Below, in pieces: positions 9,494 through 19,970 of a stretch of 64,000 bases of DNA. This DNA comes from Rhodobacteraceae bacterium Araon29 (lineage in GTDB: Bacteria; Pseudomonadota; Alphaproteobacteria; Rhodobacterales; Rhodobacteraceae). How positions within the stretch are numbered: position 1 is the stretch's first letter; the number at the start of each line of letters is the position of its first letter. The stretch is taken from NCBI GenBank assembly GCA_039640505.1, contig CP046865.1, positions 1,789,501 to 1,853,500 of the forward strand, given 5' to 3'. The notes beneath the pieces were generated by a model. That model was not told the origin of the DNA, made no database searches, and saw only the letters and a program-made list of their open reading frames with translations. A program made the position numbers and the translations under genes.

Positions 9494-9872
9494 TTTCTAC
9501 CTCGATTGGGGGAATGCGGGCGACACAGTTCTTACGAAAATGATCCGATCTTTCGCGCCAAGGTACTTTGCCATCTGCGGCATTCAGATACTTCTTCGCG
9601 CCATCAATGATGACATCAACGTGCTCTGCTGGGTTAAGATTTCCGTAAACATAGCTCCACCGTTCGGAGCTTCTTAAAACAATCGAGCATCCGTTCGAAC
9701 AGTTTGCGAGACACGAAACTGATTTAATGGTGATTTCCGGTGGAAGATTGGTCTCTTGTAAAGCCTCTAGCAGACGTGTTCCCGGGCGGGTTTCGTCTTC
9801 GGTATTTGTAACACCATGGCGACAGGACTTGCAGACCAAGAGCTCAATTGGTTTAGGACGGTTTTCCTGCAT
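9486..9872 (-). CDS. DUF1636 protein, probable small metal-binding protein
   Basis: This 128-residue protein begins MQENRPKPIELLVCKSCRHG and has four cysteines in a CKSC ... CLANCSNGC arrangement typical of DUF1636 proteins, whose function is not established. The frame is open further upstream to 9914, but the ATG at 9872 follows a good Shine-Dalgarno (GAGGA, about 6 bases away). It is the first gene after the cobalamin riboswitch and overlaps cobW by eight bases, which suggests a part in cobalt or cobalamin handling. The cysteine pattern resembles thioredoxin-like [2Fe-2S] ferredoxins, so iron-sulfur binding is possible. Confidence 0.82.
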   Translation of the reverse strand: MQENRPKPIELLVCKSCRHGVTNTEDETRPGTRLLEALQETNLPPEITIKSVSCLANCSNGCSIVLRSSERWSYVYGNLNPAEHVDVIIDGAKKYLNAADGKVPWRERSDHFRKNCVARIPPIEVEND

Positions 9873-9984
9873 CGTGTTCCTCGGGTCATCCTTGGGCAAC
9901 GTCTGGTAGGGCAAAGCAGGGCACGTGAAATTTCACGTGGACCGCCCCGGCACACCCCGTCCGGACTGGGTTATAATTCATGTT

Positions 9985-10176
9985 GGCAGGTCTCCCGGCT
10001 TGCAGATTCAGAGGCTAGTACCTCAACGCGCAACGCACCTTCCCGGTTTTGCCAGTGGATGGCGTGCGCTTTCTGGTCACGGTCGCGGGGGCGGCTGCGT
10101 TTCGGCTTAGACATCTTGGGCGTCGTAAAACCGTTCGCATTCCCTCTTCGCCTGTTCTAAGAACAGGAACCAACGT
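9985..10176 (-). promoter_or_regulatory. Cobalamin riboswitch
   Basis: Read on the minus strand, this stretch has the conserved parts of the AdoCbl riboswitch in order: GGTTCC with a small hairpin (from 10175), GAAGAGGGAATGCG (about 10150-10137), GCCGCCCCCGCGACCGT (about 10095-10079), and the B12 box AAGCCGGGAGACCTGCC (10001-9985). It ends about 110 bases before the DUF1636 start. It should lower expression of DUF1636-cobW-cobN and the genes behind them when adenosylcobalamin is plentiful. The matches are direct; the regulatory effect is inferred from the family. Confidence 0.95.
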
Positions 10177-10226
10177 TGAATTGCAATGCGCCATGGGCAT
10201 AGGCGAGTCAAGCAAAAGGAATAATA

Positions 10227-10835
10227 ATGGTGGACGAAAATCAACGGCACAAAGCAAAAATGCAGAAAATCAAGGCTGCTCGTGATAAAATAATGCAATC
10301 AAAGACCAAAGAAAAAGGTCTTATTATGGTGCATACCGGTGCAGGCAAAGGGAAATCATCCTCTGGGTTTGGTATGATTATGCGCTGCATTGCGCATCAA
10401 ATGCCCTGTGCAGTGGTTCAATTCATCAAAGGGACATGGGTCACTGGCGAAAGAAAGCTGCTGACAGAAAAATTTCAAGAAGAGTGCACATTTGTGGTGT
10501 CTGGAGAAGGCTTTACTTGGGAAACCCAAGACCGCGAGCGTGATATAGCAGCCGCACAAGCCGGTTGGCAGCGCGCAAAGGAATTTATTAAGGACGAAAA
10601 ATATCAATTTGTCCTACTTGACGAAATCAACATCGCGTTGCGGTATGATTATATTGATATTGATGAAGTGGTGGACTTTTTGCTGGCTGAAAAGCCGCCA
10701 ATGACCCATGTTTGCCTTACAGGGCGCAATGCCAAGCCGGAATTGATTGAAGCAGCGGATTTGGTAACTGAAATGACGTTGGTCAAACACCCGTTTAAAG
10801 ATGGCGTTATGGCGCAATTGGGAGTGGAGTTCTAA
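10227..10835 (+). CDS. cobO: Cob(I)yrinic acid a,c-diamide adenosyltransferase CobO
   Basis: CobO adenosylates the reduced corrinoid using ATP. The 202-residue protein has a P-loop GAGKGKSSS (about residues 37-45), QFIKGTW, and a LLDEIN Walker-B-like segment, as in CobA/CobO/BtuR enzymes. An AGGA ribosome site precedes the ATG. Only about 50 bases separate this start from the beginning of the divergent riboswitch, so its promoter probably overlaps the riboswitch DNA. The stop is two bases before cobQ, so the two form an operon. Confidence 0.95.
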   Translation: MVDENQRHKAKMQKIKAARDKIMQSKTKEKGLIMVHTGAGKGKSSSGFGMIMRCIAHQMPCAVVQFIKGTWVTGERKLLTEKFQEECTFVVSGEGFTWETQDRERDIAAAQAGWQRAKEFIKDEKYQFVLLDEINIALRYDYIDIDEVVDFLLAEKPPMTHVCLTGRNAKPELIEAADLVTEMTLVKHPFKDGVMAQLGVEF

Positions 10836-10837
10836 CG

Positions 10838-12283
10838 ATGCCCGCCTTTATGGTGCAGGGAACTGGATCAAACGTGGGAAAATCCCTCCTTGTGGCCGGG
10901 CTGTGTCGTGCGCTTTATCAACGCGGGATTAAAGTTGCTCCCTTTAAGCCGCAGAATATGTCAAATAATGCGGCTGTGACCTCAGACGGCGGAGAAATTG
11001 GCCGTGCTCAGGCGTTGCAGGCCCAAGCCTGTGGCCTTTCGCCAATATGTGATATGAACCCGGTTTTATTGAAACCTGAAAGTGAAACAGGGTCGCAAGT
11101 AATCGTACAAGGCAAACGCTTTGCCACCAGTAAAGCCCGTGAATACGCAGCCCTTAAGCCAAAATTATTGCCTTATGTTTTGGATAGTTTTGAACGTCTA
11201 AAATCAAATCATGATTTAGTGATTGTTGAAGGTGCGGGCAGTCCTGCAGAAATTAATTTGCGGGCTGGTGATATTGCAAATATGGGCTTTTCATGCGCTG
11301 CCAATGTACCTGTGTTACTGGTAGGGGATATCGACAGAGGCGGGGTAATTGCCCAATTAGTAGGCACCAAAGCAGTTCTTGATTCGGAAGATGAAAAGCA
11401 AATTATCGGATTTTTAGTGAATAAATTTCGCGGTGATCCGCAATTGTTTGATGATGGCTACGACATGATCGAACATAAAACAGGCTGGCCAGGCTTTGGG
11501 GTCGTTCCCTATTTTGCAGATGCATGGAAACTACCGGCAGAAGATGCTTTGGATATTTCAACACCTCACAGATCTGGGAAGCCGCATATCGTGTGTCTTT
11601 GCTTGTCGCGCATTGCCAATTTTGATGATCTCGATCCTCTTTCGAACGATCCAGACTTAAGAGTGACCATTTTAAAAGCGGGCCAAACAATTCCAGTTGA
11701 TGCAAGTTTGGTAATAGTCCCGGGAAGTAAATCAACCACTGGTGATTTGGACTATTTGCGCTTGCAGGGATGGGATATCGATCTTTTAGCCCATCACCGC
11801 CGTGGAGGATATGTATTGGGCATTTGTGGTGGTTATCAGATGCTTGGTGCATTGATTGATGATCCAGAGGGTATAGAGGGCGCAAAAGGCGTTACAGAGG
11901 GCTTGGGCTTGTTAAATACAAAAACCGTCATGAAACCAAAAAAAGCGCTTACTGAAGTTGTAGCGCGGCATCAGGATACGGGCTTGAATTTCTCGGGATA
12001 TGAGATTCATATCGGACAGACGAGCGGCCCTGATTGCGCGCGCCCCTTTGCAAGTATTGGTGATGTCAATGAGGGTGCGATCAGTGAAGATGGCCGCATT
12101 TTTGGTAGCTATCTGCATGGAATGTTCTCGGATGATGATTTTCGTCGATCTTTTCTAGGGCAAATGGGTATAGCGGCAAGCCAGTTGTCCTATGCAGAAA
12201 GTGTTGAGAGGACATTGGATGATTTGGCACAACATATTGAGCTTTATGTCGACTTAGATCGTTTGGTAGATTGTGCTCGGTAA
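10838..12283 (+). CDS. cobQ: Cobyric acid synthase CobQ
   Basis: CobQ amidates four side chains (b, d, e and g) of adenosylcobyrinic acid a,c-diamide using glutamine and ATP. The 481-residue protein has the N-terminal dethiobiotin-synthetase-like ATPase domain ([11 protein letters not shown] and [10 protein letters not shown]) and a C-terminal class I-like glutamine amidotransferase domain with the nucleophile elbow [10 protein letters not shown] (about residues 328-337) and a late histidine in GSYLHGMF. It follows cobO by two bases. No defect is visible. Confidence 0.96.
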   Translation: MPAFMVQGTGSNVGKSLLVAGLCRALYQRGIKVAPFKPQNMSNNAAVTSDGGEIGRAQALQAQACGLSPICDMNPVLLKPESETGSQVIVQGKRFATSKAREYAALKPKLLPYVLDSFERLKSNHDLVIVEGAGSPAEINLRAGDIANMGFSCAANVPVLLVGDIDRGGVIAQLVGTKAVLDSEDEKQIIGFLVNKFRGDPQLFDDGYDMIEHKTGWPGFGVVPYFADAWKLPAEDALDISTPHRSGKPHIVCLCLSRIANFDDLDPLSNDPDLRVTILKAGQTIPVDASLVIVPGSKSTTGDLDYLRLQGWDIDLLAHHRRGGYVLGICGGYQMLGALIDDPEGIEGAKGVTEGLGLLNTKTVMKPKKALTEVVARHQDTGLNFSGYEIHIGQTSGPDCARPFASIGDVNEGAISEDGRIFGSYLHGMFSDDDFRRSFLGQMGIAASQLSYAESVERTLDDLAQHIELYVDLDRLVDCAR

Positions 12284-12285
12284 CC

Positions 12286-13461
12286 CTAAGATTGTTTCAA
12301 CTCTTCATAAACTGCATTTTGCAGATCTTCTATGAGCGGAACGCCGCTTCCAATAAATTGGGTCATAATTACGCCGGTCAGTTGCTCTTTAGGATCAACC
12401 CAGAAAAAAGTGCTGGCTGCACCAGCCCAGCCAAATTCATCAAGATTTGTAGCTGCAATTGCAGTACTCGGATCTAGCATAACGCGGCCAATTAAATTCC
12501 AGCCATAGCCAGCCAGCGGCCAATATGAGATACGTAAAGGTAACTCGTTTTGTGGCACCCTGTTCGGATGCATCAGTTCTAAAGTCTTGGGCGATAAAAC
12601 TACTTCGCCTGACGGTGCTTTACCATTCAATAGCATTCTCACAAAAGCGGCATAATCATTCGTGGTAGAAAACAAGCCATAGCCACCACGGCAGAACTTC
12701 TGGGATCCTGTGGGATGTTTGTCACTCACATCCATTGACCTTAATATGTGCTTCGGGGGGGTGATCGGCGGAAGGTTCTGCAGATCGCTGGTTCCGTACA
12801 TACTCATTAAACGTGGTAGATATTTGGGTGAAAGATGATACTTGGTATCATGCATTTTAAGCGGTTTAAAAATCATTTTTTCTAAAAGCGCTTGGATGGA
12901 TTCGCCGGTCGCTCGTTGAATAATATGCGCTAGCACGTCAGTAGAAACGCTATAGCGCCAAGCGGACCCGGGATGAAAGGCAAGGGGTAGGAAACATAAC
13001 GCGTCCATCATCTCATCCAGGTCACGCTCTGCATCACCCATAATTTCTGCCTCCCGATAATAGGGGGAAACATGACATCCCATGATGAATTCATAGGTGA
13101 AGCCGGCGCGGTGGGTTAGCAAATGTTCAATAGTGATTAATGTATTGGCCGGCTCAATTTCGCCGTTTGCATGCAGTACCGTCATTAAGGAGAACCGATC
13201 GTCATGCTCTGCAATTGGATCAGTTAAACCAAACGAGCCTTGTTCTATCAATTGTAGTGCAAGCACTGATATAATTGGTTTGGTCATCGAGTAAATACGA
13301 TAGATTGCATTATCTGGAATTGGCGTTTTCTTTTCAAAATCCGCATACCCTGCCTGACCTTGGAAAACACAAGACTGGTTTTTTTCTACACGCCATTCGA
13401 TGCCCGAGAACTTTTCCCTAGATACGTATTGGTCTGCAATTTTCTGTAAGGCATCGGACAC
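12286..13461 (-). CDS. Serine hydrolase of the beta-lactamase/esterase family
   Basis: This 391-residue protein belongs to the class C beta-lactamase-like serine hydrolases (penicillin-binding-protein fold), most of which are esterases or peptidases rather than antibiotic-resistance enzymes. The SxxK catalytic motif is SMTK (about residues 57-60, in IYSMTKPI) and the YxS/N position is YSVS (about residue 169). No signal peptide is evident, so it is probably cytoplasmic. The start is GTG with a strong AAGGAG site seven bases upstream. It converges with cobQ, with two bases between the stop codons. The substrate is unknown. Confidence 0.85.
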   Translation of the reverse strand: MSDALQKIADQYVSREKFSGIEWRVEKNQSCVFQGQAGYADFEKKTPIPDNAIYRIYSMTKPIISVLALQLIEQGSFGLTDPIAEHDDRFSLMTVLHANGEIEPANTLITIEHLLTHRAGFTYEFIMGCHVSPYYREAEIMGDAERDLDEMMDALCFLPLAFHPGSAWRYSVSTDVLAHIIQRATGESIQALLEKMIFKPLKMHDTKYHLSPKYLPRLMSMYGTSDLQNLPPITPPKHILRSMDVSDKHPTGSQKFCRGGYGLFSTTNDYAAFVRMLLNGKAPSGEVVLSPKTLELMHPNRVPQNELPLRISYWPLAGYGWNLIGRVMLDPSTAIAATNLDEFGWAGAASTFFWVDPKEQLTGVIMTQFIGSGVPLIEDLQNAVYEELKQS

Positions 13462-13647
13462 GCTGTATCTCCTTCTACATACGGATTAGTTCTGGCAGAA
13501 TTTGTATTGAACTTGATACTTTTTGATTTAGCAACAAAAAATGGTTTCCATAGAAATACCATTACCGCTCATGCTTAAAGATGAGATTTTTCTGTTCTTT
13601 TGGTTAAATTGAATCTAGCTAAATTGAGTACACTGGAATGGAAAAAG

Positions 13648-14883
13648 ATGCAGTTTTTTACGTTCTTAAAAAATAACCTTGCTTGGCTTGGGGCAGGCGC
13701 GTTGCTGGCTTTTTTATCCAGCTTTGGGCAAACCTTTTTTATATCAATCTTTTCTGGTCATATCCGAGCGGAATTTGGACTTTCACATGCTGCTTGGGGC
13801 GGCATTTATTCATTGGGAACAGGGGCCTCTGCCATTGTGATGATTTGGGCCGGTATTTCAAGCGATTATATTCGAACCCGAACTCTTGGAACCGTTGTCA
13901 TTATTGCCTTGGCCTTTTCGTCTATCGCGATGGCTAATCTGTATGTGGTGGCTCTATTGCCCGTGATTATTTTTTCCCTTCGCTTGTTGGGGCAGGGGAT
14001 GTGTTCTCACTTGGCGGTTGTTGCAATGTCACGGTGGTTTGTTGCCAGTCGCGGTAGAGCCTTGTCCATTGCGGGAATGGGCTATTCTGTGGCGGAGGCC
14101 AGCTTGCCCCTATTATTTGTGTTTTTGATGGGCTTTATGCATTGGCGCAGTTTATGGTGGGTTGCTGCCTTTGTTCTCATTTTGGCGATCCCAATTTTGC
14201 GCCATCTACTTAGCAAAGAACGTGCGCCTCAATCTGTGGCACGAGATGCAATGTCTTTGGGTATGAAAAACCGTCATTGGACACGTTCTGAGACCCTGAG
14301 GCATCCCCTGTTTTGGTGCATGGTTCCCGCACTTCTAGGGCCAAGCGCATTTTCAACGGCGTTCTTTTTTCAACAAGTTCATTTTTCCGAAGTTAAAGAG
14401 TGGGAGCATATCACGCTGGTGAGTTTTTTCCCATTTTTCACTGGATCATCAGTTTTGATGATGGTGCTTTCTGGATGGGCACTTGATCGCTTTGGGACAG
14501 CTCGGCTTATCGGCTTTTATCAATTGCCAATGATTTGCGCATTTTTATGTTTTGCACTTGGCAACGGACTCGCTGTGTTTGTGTTTGGGCTGTTTTTCCT
14601 ATCGATGACTTCCGGGTCAAATGCAACTTTGCCCAATGCATTTTGGGCAGAGTTTTACGGAACCAAGCATCTTGGGGCGCTTAAGTCTATGGCCGCGGCT
14701 ATCATGGTTTTGGGATCAGCTATTGGACCCGGTATCACAGGGGTGCTCATTGACTTGGATATAGGATTAGAAACGCAATATATATGGGTGAGTGGGTTCT
14801 TTGTTTTTGCAACGATCTTTATGCTCATAGGTATGGTACTTTACGGTAAAGATGTAAAATCTAACACTCTTCAAGAAAGCTAA
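13648..14883 (+). CDS. Major facilitator superfamily permease
   Basis: This protein of about 411 residues is highly hydrophobic, with around 12 predicted membrane spans and an MFS-like loop between helices 2 and 3 (AGISSDYIRTRTLG). It is an inner-membrane transporter of unknown substrate; the family is close to oxalate/formate-type or general MFS carriers. The frame is open from a TTG at 13600, but the ATG at 13648 gives a normal cytoplasmic N-terminus (MQFFTFLKNN) before the first helix. Its 3' end overlaps the convergent glk gene by 23 bases. Confidence 0.83.
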   Translation: MQFFTFLKNNLAWLGAGALLAFLSSFGQTFFISIFSGHIRAEFGLSHAAWGGIYSLGTGASAIVMIWAGISSDYIRTRTLGTVVIIALAFSSIAMANLYVVALLPVIIFSLRLLGQGMCSHLAVVAMSRWFVASRGRALSIAGMGYSVAEASLPLLFVFLMGFMHWRSLWWVAAFVLILAIPILRHLLSKERAPQSVARDAMSLGMKNRHWTRSETLRHPLFWCMVPALLGPSAFSTAFFFQQVHFSEVKEWEHITLVSFFPFFTGSSVLMMVLSGWALDRFGTARLIGFYQLPMICAFLCFALGNGLAVFVFGLFFLSMTSGSNATLPNAFWAEFYGTKHLGALKSMAAAIMVLGSAIGPGITGVLIDLDIGLETQYIWVSGFFVFATIFMLIGMVLYGKDVKSNTLQES

Positions 14884-15802
14884 CGCAGCCGTTAAGCGCT
14901 GCAAAATCATCATCCACGATGTGAACCGCGAACTCAGAGTTAAATTCACTGAATCTACCTTTATCGCAAAAACTAGAGATAAAGTTTTGTTCATTTAAAA
15001 AGGGAAAGACAGCACGTGCAACGCCGCCAATGATGTATATTCCACCAAATGGCAGCGTAATTAGGGCCAAGTCCCCCAAAATTGATCCCATGAAGGCTCC
15101 GAATACACCAATAACCTCTTGCGCTTCGCAGGATCCTTCTGTGGCATCCTGAATAACTTTTTGGGCGCTACGCGGAGTCTGAGGGCAGAAATACTCATTT
15201 AATTCAACCAAGCCATTCCCTGATAAAATATTTTCTACAGAAGCAAACCCGTACTTCGCTTCAATCATATTAACGATTTCTTTTTGTTGTTGATTGGCAG
15301 CGGGCAGTCGATAATGCCCCGCTTCAGCCGGGGGCACGACAATTCCATGTGAGGAGGAAATAACTGTACAGGCATTAAAGCCCGTGCCGATACCGCAAAC
15401 CAGTTTTGTTTCTTTCGAACCTGAGTGTCTTTTGCCAGTCACAGGCAGCAACTGATCCTCAGACAAATGATCCAGTGCATATCCCTGAGCCTGTAAATCA
15501 TTTAATAGGCCAACTGTTTTTGCGCCTGTAGCGCGTGCCAAACTGTCTTTTGTAATTTCCCACGACAAGTTTGTCATTTGAGCAGTATCGTTTCGCACCG
15601 GACCTGCAATTGCCACACAGACGTCGGATACTGTGTCCAATTTTTGCTCGTTCAGATAGTGTACTAGTATATTTTCAAGTGATTTAACGTTGGCATTGGG
15701 AAATTTCTGTATGCTTTGACGCAATAACTGAGAGTTTTGAGACAGTCCAACACGGGTGTTGGTTCCACCAATATCAGCTACCAATTTAAGTTTTTCACCC
15801 AT
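14861..15802 (-). CDS. glk: Glucokinase
   Basis: Glucokinase phosphorylates glucose with ATP to glucose 6-phosphate in the cytoplasm. The 313-residue protein has the N-terminal phosphate-1 motif ADIGGTNTR (about residues 9-17), AIAGPVRND, LLNDLQAQGYAL and the GIGTGFNAC motif of the bacterial Glk (ROK-unrelated) family. It converges with the MFS permease and overlaps it by 23 bases at the 3' end. A sugar role for the permease is possible but not supported by more than proximity. Confidence 0.92.
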   Translation of the reverse strand: MGEKLKLVADIGGTNTRVGLSQNSQLLRQSIQKFPNANVKSLENILVHYLNEQKLDTVSDVCVAIAGPVRNDTAQMTNLSWEITKDSLARATGAKTVGLLNDLQAQGYALDHLSEDQLLPVTGKRHSGSKETKLVCGIGTGFNACTVISSSHGIVVPPAEAGHYRLPAANQQQKEIVNMIEAKYGFASVENILSGNGLVELNEYFCPQTPRSAQKVIQDATEGSCEAQEVIGVFGAFMGSILGDLALITLPFGGIYIIGGVARAVFPFLNEQNFISSFCDKGRFSEFNSEFAVHIVDDDFAALNGCVSFLEEC

Positions 15803-16183
15803 TTTACATTCTTATGCTATTGCGTTTTGATCGGCGTAATAAGATGGTTTTTCTCTGTGCTCAAGCGCAGAATAATCACCAGCGATGAGCTGAAAGCGTT
15901 TGCCAAGCTGACCTATACACATGGGCCCTTCTATTATAGGCCAAAATTATGGCCCCAAAGTCAAACCTATTTGGAAAGTTACTAGGCTTGAGTAAAAGAG
16001 CCTTCAATATGTTTTACATTTTGGCTTTCATTTTTGTGTTACTCCACTCACAACTTTCGATAGAGGCTCTGTGTAAAAACTTTGGTGACTTTTCTCTTTT
16101 GTGACCACCCTTCAGATAGAGACTAGACTATTTTGCACCTAGGAGTGTTTTGATCCGCTTCTTTGGCCCAAGTTGGATAGCTT
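15803..16183. other. Intergenic stretch between glk and the uvrA promoter
   Basis: About 380 bases without a convincing gene. It holds the divergent promoters of glk and uvrA. A plus-strand open frame begins inside glk antisense and ends at 15985, but has no ribosome site and no recognisable protein. I see no tRNA, hairpin-terminator or repeat here. Confidence 0.5.
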
Positions 16184-16198
16184 GTTCCTGATATGTTC
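16184..16198 (+). promoter_or_regulatory. LexA (SOS) box of uvrA
   Basis: The sequence GTTCCTGATATGTTC is an exact GTTC-N7-GTTC, the LexA operator known from Alphaproteobacteria. It lies 64 bases before the uvrA start, a normal operator distance. uvrA is a classical SOS gene, so LexA repression and induction by DNA damage are expected. Confidence 0.88.
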
Positions 16199-16262
16199 TC
16201 ATTTTTTTATTGGAGACTCTTAACAAAAGGTTTATCTCTTCTTTAAGCAATGAGGGTATTTG

Positions 16263-19121
16263 ATGGCCGACTTAAAGTTTATTGAGGTTCGCGGAGCGCG
16301 CGAACATAATTTAAAGTCTATTGATGTGGATATTCCGAGAGATCAACTTGTTGTTATTACAGGTTTATCTGGGTCGGGAAAATCATCTTTGGCATTTGAT
16401 ACGATCTATGCGGAAGGCCAACGGCGCTATGTCGAATCGCTGAGCGCTTATGCCCGCCAATTTTTGGATATGATGGAAAAGCCTGATGTGGACCACATAT
16501 CCGGTTTAAGCCCTGCAATCTCTATCGAGCAGAAAACAACAAGCAAAAACCCCCGCTCTACCGTTGGTACGGTCACCGAAATCTATGATTATATGCGCTT
16601 ACTATTTGCCCGGGCAGGGACACCTTATAGCCCAACGACGGGTCTTCCAATCGAAGCTCAGCAGGTGCAAGATATGGTGGACCGAGTTATGGCAATGCCA
16701 GAAGGCACGCGCGCCTATCTTCTGGCCCCAATTGTGCGCGATCGCAAAGGCGAATATCGCAAAGAATTTTTGGAATTGCGTAAACAGGGTTTCCAGCGTG
16801 TAAAGGTTGATAATCAATTTTATGATTTAGAAGACCCACCTGTTTTGGACAAGAATTTCCGCCACTTTATTGACGTGGTTGTGGACCGGATCGTGGTTCG
16901 AGAGGGCATTGAAGCCCGGCTTGCCGACAGTTTTCGCACTGCGCTTGATTTAGCCGATGGAATTGCAGTTTTGGAAACCGCCCCAACAGATGAAGAAGCA
17001 GAGCGTCACACATTCAGTGAAAATTTTGCCTGTCCAGAAAGTGGTTTTACGATTTCTGAAATTGAGCCGCGCCTGTTTTCGTTTAATGCGCCTTTTGGGG
17101 CTTGCCCGGACTGTGACGGACTTGGTGTAGAATTGTTTTTTGATGAACGGTTGGTGGTGCCGGATCAAACTTTGAAAATCCGAGACGGAGCACTTGCGCC
17201 CTGGCGCAAAGGCAAAAGCCCCTATTTTCTGCAAACCATCGAAGCTCTTGCAAATCATTATGGGTTTGCCGCGGATGCAAGATGGAAAGATCTGACCCAA
17301 AAGGTGCAACAGGTTTTCCTTTATGGATCCGGTGAAGAAGAAATTAATTTTCGCTATGATGAAGGTGGTCGGGTTTATCAAGTTAAACGCGTGTTTGAGG
17401 GAATTATCCCAAACATGGAGCGTAGGTACCGCGAAACTGATAGTAACTGGGTGCGTGAAGAGTTTGAAAATTATCAAAATAATCGCCCGTGTGGAAGCTG
17501 TGGGGGATATCGGTTGCGACCCGAAGCCTTGGCTGTAAAATTGGCGAAGTTACATGTCGGTGAAGTCGTGAACATGTCGATAAAAGAGGCCTTTGGGTGG
17601 TGTGCCGAATTACCAAACCACTTAAGCGCCCAGAAAAATGAAATTGCGGCAACTATTTTAAAGGAAATTCGCGAACGGCTGGGATTTCTGAATAACGTTG
17701 GCCTTGAGTATTTAACCCTAAGCCGCAATGCAGGCACTTTGTCGGGCGGGGAAAGCCAACGTATTCGGCTTGCCAGTCAAATAGGTAGTGGGCTCACAGG
17801 CGTGCTTTATGTTTTAGACGAGCCATCCATAGGGCTGCATCAGCGTGATAATGGACGGTTGCTCACCACTCTTAAAAACCTTCGAGATCAAGGCAATACT
17901 GTTATTGTTGTTGAGCACGACGAAGAAGCTATCCGTGATGCGGACTATGTTTTTGATATAGGGCCGGGCGCTGGCGTTTACGGCGGTGAAGTGGTCAGCC
18001 ATGGCTCGCCCGATCATATTTCAGCTGATAAAAATTCAATTACTGGTCAATACCTTAGTGGTCAAAGATCCATAGCTGTTCCCAATGAGCGCCGAGAAGG
18101 CAATAAAAAGTCGATAAAAGTGGTTAATGCTACTGGTAACAATCTGCAATCGCTTACGGTTGATTTTCCCTTGGGCAAATTTGTCTGCGTTACCGGCGTG
18201 TCAGGTGGGGGGAAATCCACTCTTACAATAGAAACACTGTTTAAAACCGCGTCGATGCGTTTAAATGGGGCAAAGCAAACCCCAGCACCGTGTGAAACCA
18301 TAAAAGGGTTGGAATATCTCGATAAGGTTATTGATATTGATCAACGCCCAATCGGCCGGACACCGCGATCAAATCCAGCCACCTATACAGGGGCCTTTAC
18401 GCCGATACGCGAATGGTTTTCGGGAATGCCCGAGGCAAAAACCCGAGGCTATAAGCCGGGGCGATTTAGCTTTAATGTAAAAGGTGGCCGCTGCGAGGCC
18501 TGTCAGGGTGATGGTGTTATCAAAATTGAAATGCACTTTTTGCCCGATGTCTATGTGACCTGCGAGACCTGCCACGGTGCGCGTTATAATCGCGAAACAC
18601 TTGAGATTAAATTCAAGGGCAAGAGCATTGCGGACGTTCTTGATATGACGGTGGAAGAGGCGCAGAGCTTTTTCCAAGCTGTGCCGTCCATTCGCGAAAA
18701 AATGGATGCTCTTTTACGGGTCGGACTGGGCTACATAAAAGTGGGTCAGCAAGCCACCACATTGTCTGGGGGCGAGGCACAGCGGGTAAAGTTATCGAAA
18801 GAGCTGTCAAAAAGAGCCACCGGACGGACGCTTTATATTCTTGATGAACCAACGACCGGTTTACACTTTGAAGATGTTCGTAAGCTTCTAGAGGTGCTGC
18901 ATGAATTAGTTGATGCAGGCAATTCAGTGGTTGTGATTGAACATAATTTAGATGTGGTGAAAACCGCTGATTGGATTATTGATATTGGTCCCGAGGGCGG
19001 TGATGGCGGCGGCCAATTGGTCGGCATGGGAACGCCAGAAACGCTTGCAGAAAACGAAAAAAGCTATACGGGCTATTATCTTAAAGACATTCTTAGTCCG
19101 AAAAAAGTAGCTGCCGAATAG
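16263..19121 (+). CDS. uvrA: Excinuclease ABC subunit A
   Basis: UvrA is the damage-sensing ATPase of nucleotide excision repair; a dimer loads UvrB onto lesions. The protein of about 952 residues has two ABC ATPase modules: Walker [11 protein letters not shown] (about residue 34) and GVSGGGKST (about residue 645), signatures LSGGESQRI and LSGGEAQRV, and two complete zinc sites (CPDCDGLG ... CGSCGGYRL and CEACQGDG ... CETCHGARY). I start at the ATG at 16263, behind GAGG, not at the TTG one codon earlier. An exact LexA box lies upstream. The IS66 left end begins nine bases after the stop codon. Confidence 0.97.
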   Translation: MADLKFIEVRGAREHNLKSIDVDIPRDQLVVITGLSGSGKSSLAFDTIYAEGQRRYVESLSAYARQFLDMMEKPDVDHISGLSPAISIEQKTTSKNPRSTVGTVTEIYDYMRLLFARAGTPYSPTTGLPIEAQQVQDMVDRVMAMPEGTRAYLLAPIVRDRKGEYRKEFLELRKQGFQRVKVDNQFYDLEDPPVLDKNFRHFIDVVVDRIVVREGIEARLADSFRTALDLADGIAVLETAPTDEEAERHTFSENFACPESGFTISEIEPRLFSFNAPFGACPDCDGLGVELFFDERLVVPDQTLKIRDGALAPWRKGKSPYFLQTIEALANHYGFAADARWKDLTQKVQQVFLYGSGEEEINFRYDEGGRVYQVKRVFEGIIPNMERRYRETDSNWVREEFENYQNNRPCGSCGGYRLRPEALAVKLAKLHVGEVVNMSIKEAFGWCAELPNHLSAQKNEIAATILKEIRERLGFLNNVGLEYLTLSRNAGTLSGGESQRIRLASQIGSGLTGVLYVLDEPSIGLHQRDNGRLLTTLKNLRDQGNTVIVVEHDEEAIRDADYVFDIGPGAGVYGGEVVSHGSPDHISADKNSITGQYLSGQRSIAVPNERREGNKKSIKVVNATGNNLQSLTVDFPLGKFVCVTGVSGGGKSTLTIETLFKTASMRLNGAKQTPAPCETIKGLEYLDKVIDIDQRPIGRTPRSNPATYTGAFTPIREWFSGMPEAKTRGYKPGRFSFNVKGGRCEACQGDGVIKIEMHFLPDVYVTCETCHGARYNRETLEIKFKGKSIADVLDMTVEEAQSFFQAVPSIREKMDALLRVGLGYIKVGQQATTLSGGEAQRVKLSKELSKRATGRTLYILDEPTTGLHFEDVRKLLEVLHELVDAGNSVVVIEHNLDVVKTADWIIDIGPEGGDGGGQLVGMGTPETLAENEKSYTGYYLKDILSPKKVAAE

Positions 19122-19215
19122 CGCTGGTTGGTAAGCGTGTGGTGAACCCGCTCTAACGGTGTTTTAGAGTGTCTGATAGTGTCCACCATCGTTAGTGGAC
19201 ATCTTGAGGTACTCT

Positions 19216-19617
19216 ATGGCGGGAAAGAAGGGTCAAAAGAAGCGGTTTTGGTCGGATGATGAGAAGCGTTCGGTTTGTGGGCAGGCGCGGGTGTCGGGGG
19301 TGTCTGTGGCGCAGGTAGCACGCCGGTATTCGATGAATGCCAATTTGATCCACAAGTGACTTCGCGACCCTCGGTTTGCCACTGATTTTTCGGATGATGT
19401 TCTGGAGATTGATGAAGTGCCGGCCTTTCTGCCTGTTGAGATAGAGGGTGTCGTTTCATCCCCGGCCACACGATTGCCGATGTCGCCGTCGGTGTCGGAT
19501 GCCCGACTGTCGGCGCATCGGGTTGATATCACTTTGTCGGATGGTCGGCGTATATTGGTGGAAGGTGCGACGGCATTGCCTGCTGTTTTGGCTTTGGTCG
19601 AAGGATTGATGGTTTGA
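19216..19617 (+). pseudogene. tnpA: IS66 accessory protein TnpA, internal stop
   Basis: The frame begins MAGKKGQKKRFWSDDEKRSV and carries the Tn helix-turn-helix of IS66 OrfA proteins (VSVAQVARRYSMNANLIHK). Codon 48 is TGA where the family has Trp (HKW-LRDPRF), at 19357-19359. The rest of the frame stays open to the normal end and reads as family sequence. This is a single-base nonsense change rather than a frameshift. The stop overlaps the tnpB start (TTGA). Confidence 0.85.
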
Positions 19618-19952
19618 TCCCGGTTCCGGCACAAACGAAGATATGGCTGGCGGCTGGGGTGACGGACATGCGCAAGCAGTTTAATGGCTTGTCAGCCTTG
19701 GCAGAAGCTGTGTTGAAGCAGGACCCGTATTCGGGTCATCTGTTTGTGTTTCGAGGCCGGCGGGGCGACTTGATCAAGATTATATGGTGGGACGGCCAGG
19801 GGGCGTGCATGTTTTCCAAGCGTTTGGAGAAGGGCAAATTCGTTTGGCCCAGTGCTAAGGACGGTAAGATCAGCGCGACACCTGCGCAACTGTCGATGCT
19901 GTTGGAGGGGATTGACTGGCGTATGCCAAAGCGAACATGGCAGCCCGTGTGG
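19614..19952 (+). pseudogene. tnpB: IS66 accessory protein TnpB, C-terminal end lost
   Basis: The N-terminal 113 residues are good IS66 OrfB (PF05717): [40 protein letters not shown], and [18 protein letters not shown]. After RTWQPVW the frame runs into the antisense of the following methyltransferase gene, so the last few residues are replaced by foreign sequence. This is the left junction of the inserted cassette. OrfB is essential for IS66 transposition, though its exact role is not known. Confidence 0.82.
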
Positions 19953-19970
19953 ACACCCCAGACTGTTGGG

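Noticed and set aside
9816-10160. Plus-strand open frames across the cob control region
   Set aside because: They run through the riboswitch in antisense and have no family match; the riboswitch motifs explain the conservation here.
9985-10176. Riboswitch acting on cobO
   Set aside because: The B12 box and the other conserved blocks read correctly only on the minus strand, so the element belongs to DUF1636-cobW-cobN.
15737-15985. Plus-strand frame between glk and uvrA
   Set aside because: It begins inside glk in antisense, has no ribosome site and no recognised family.
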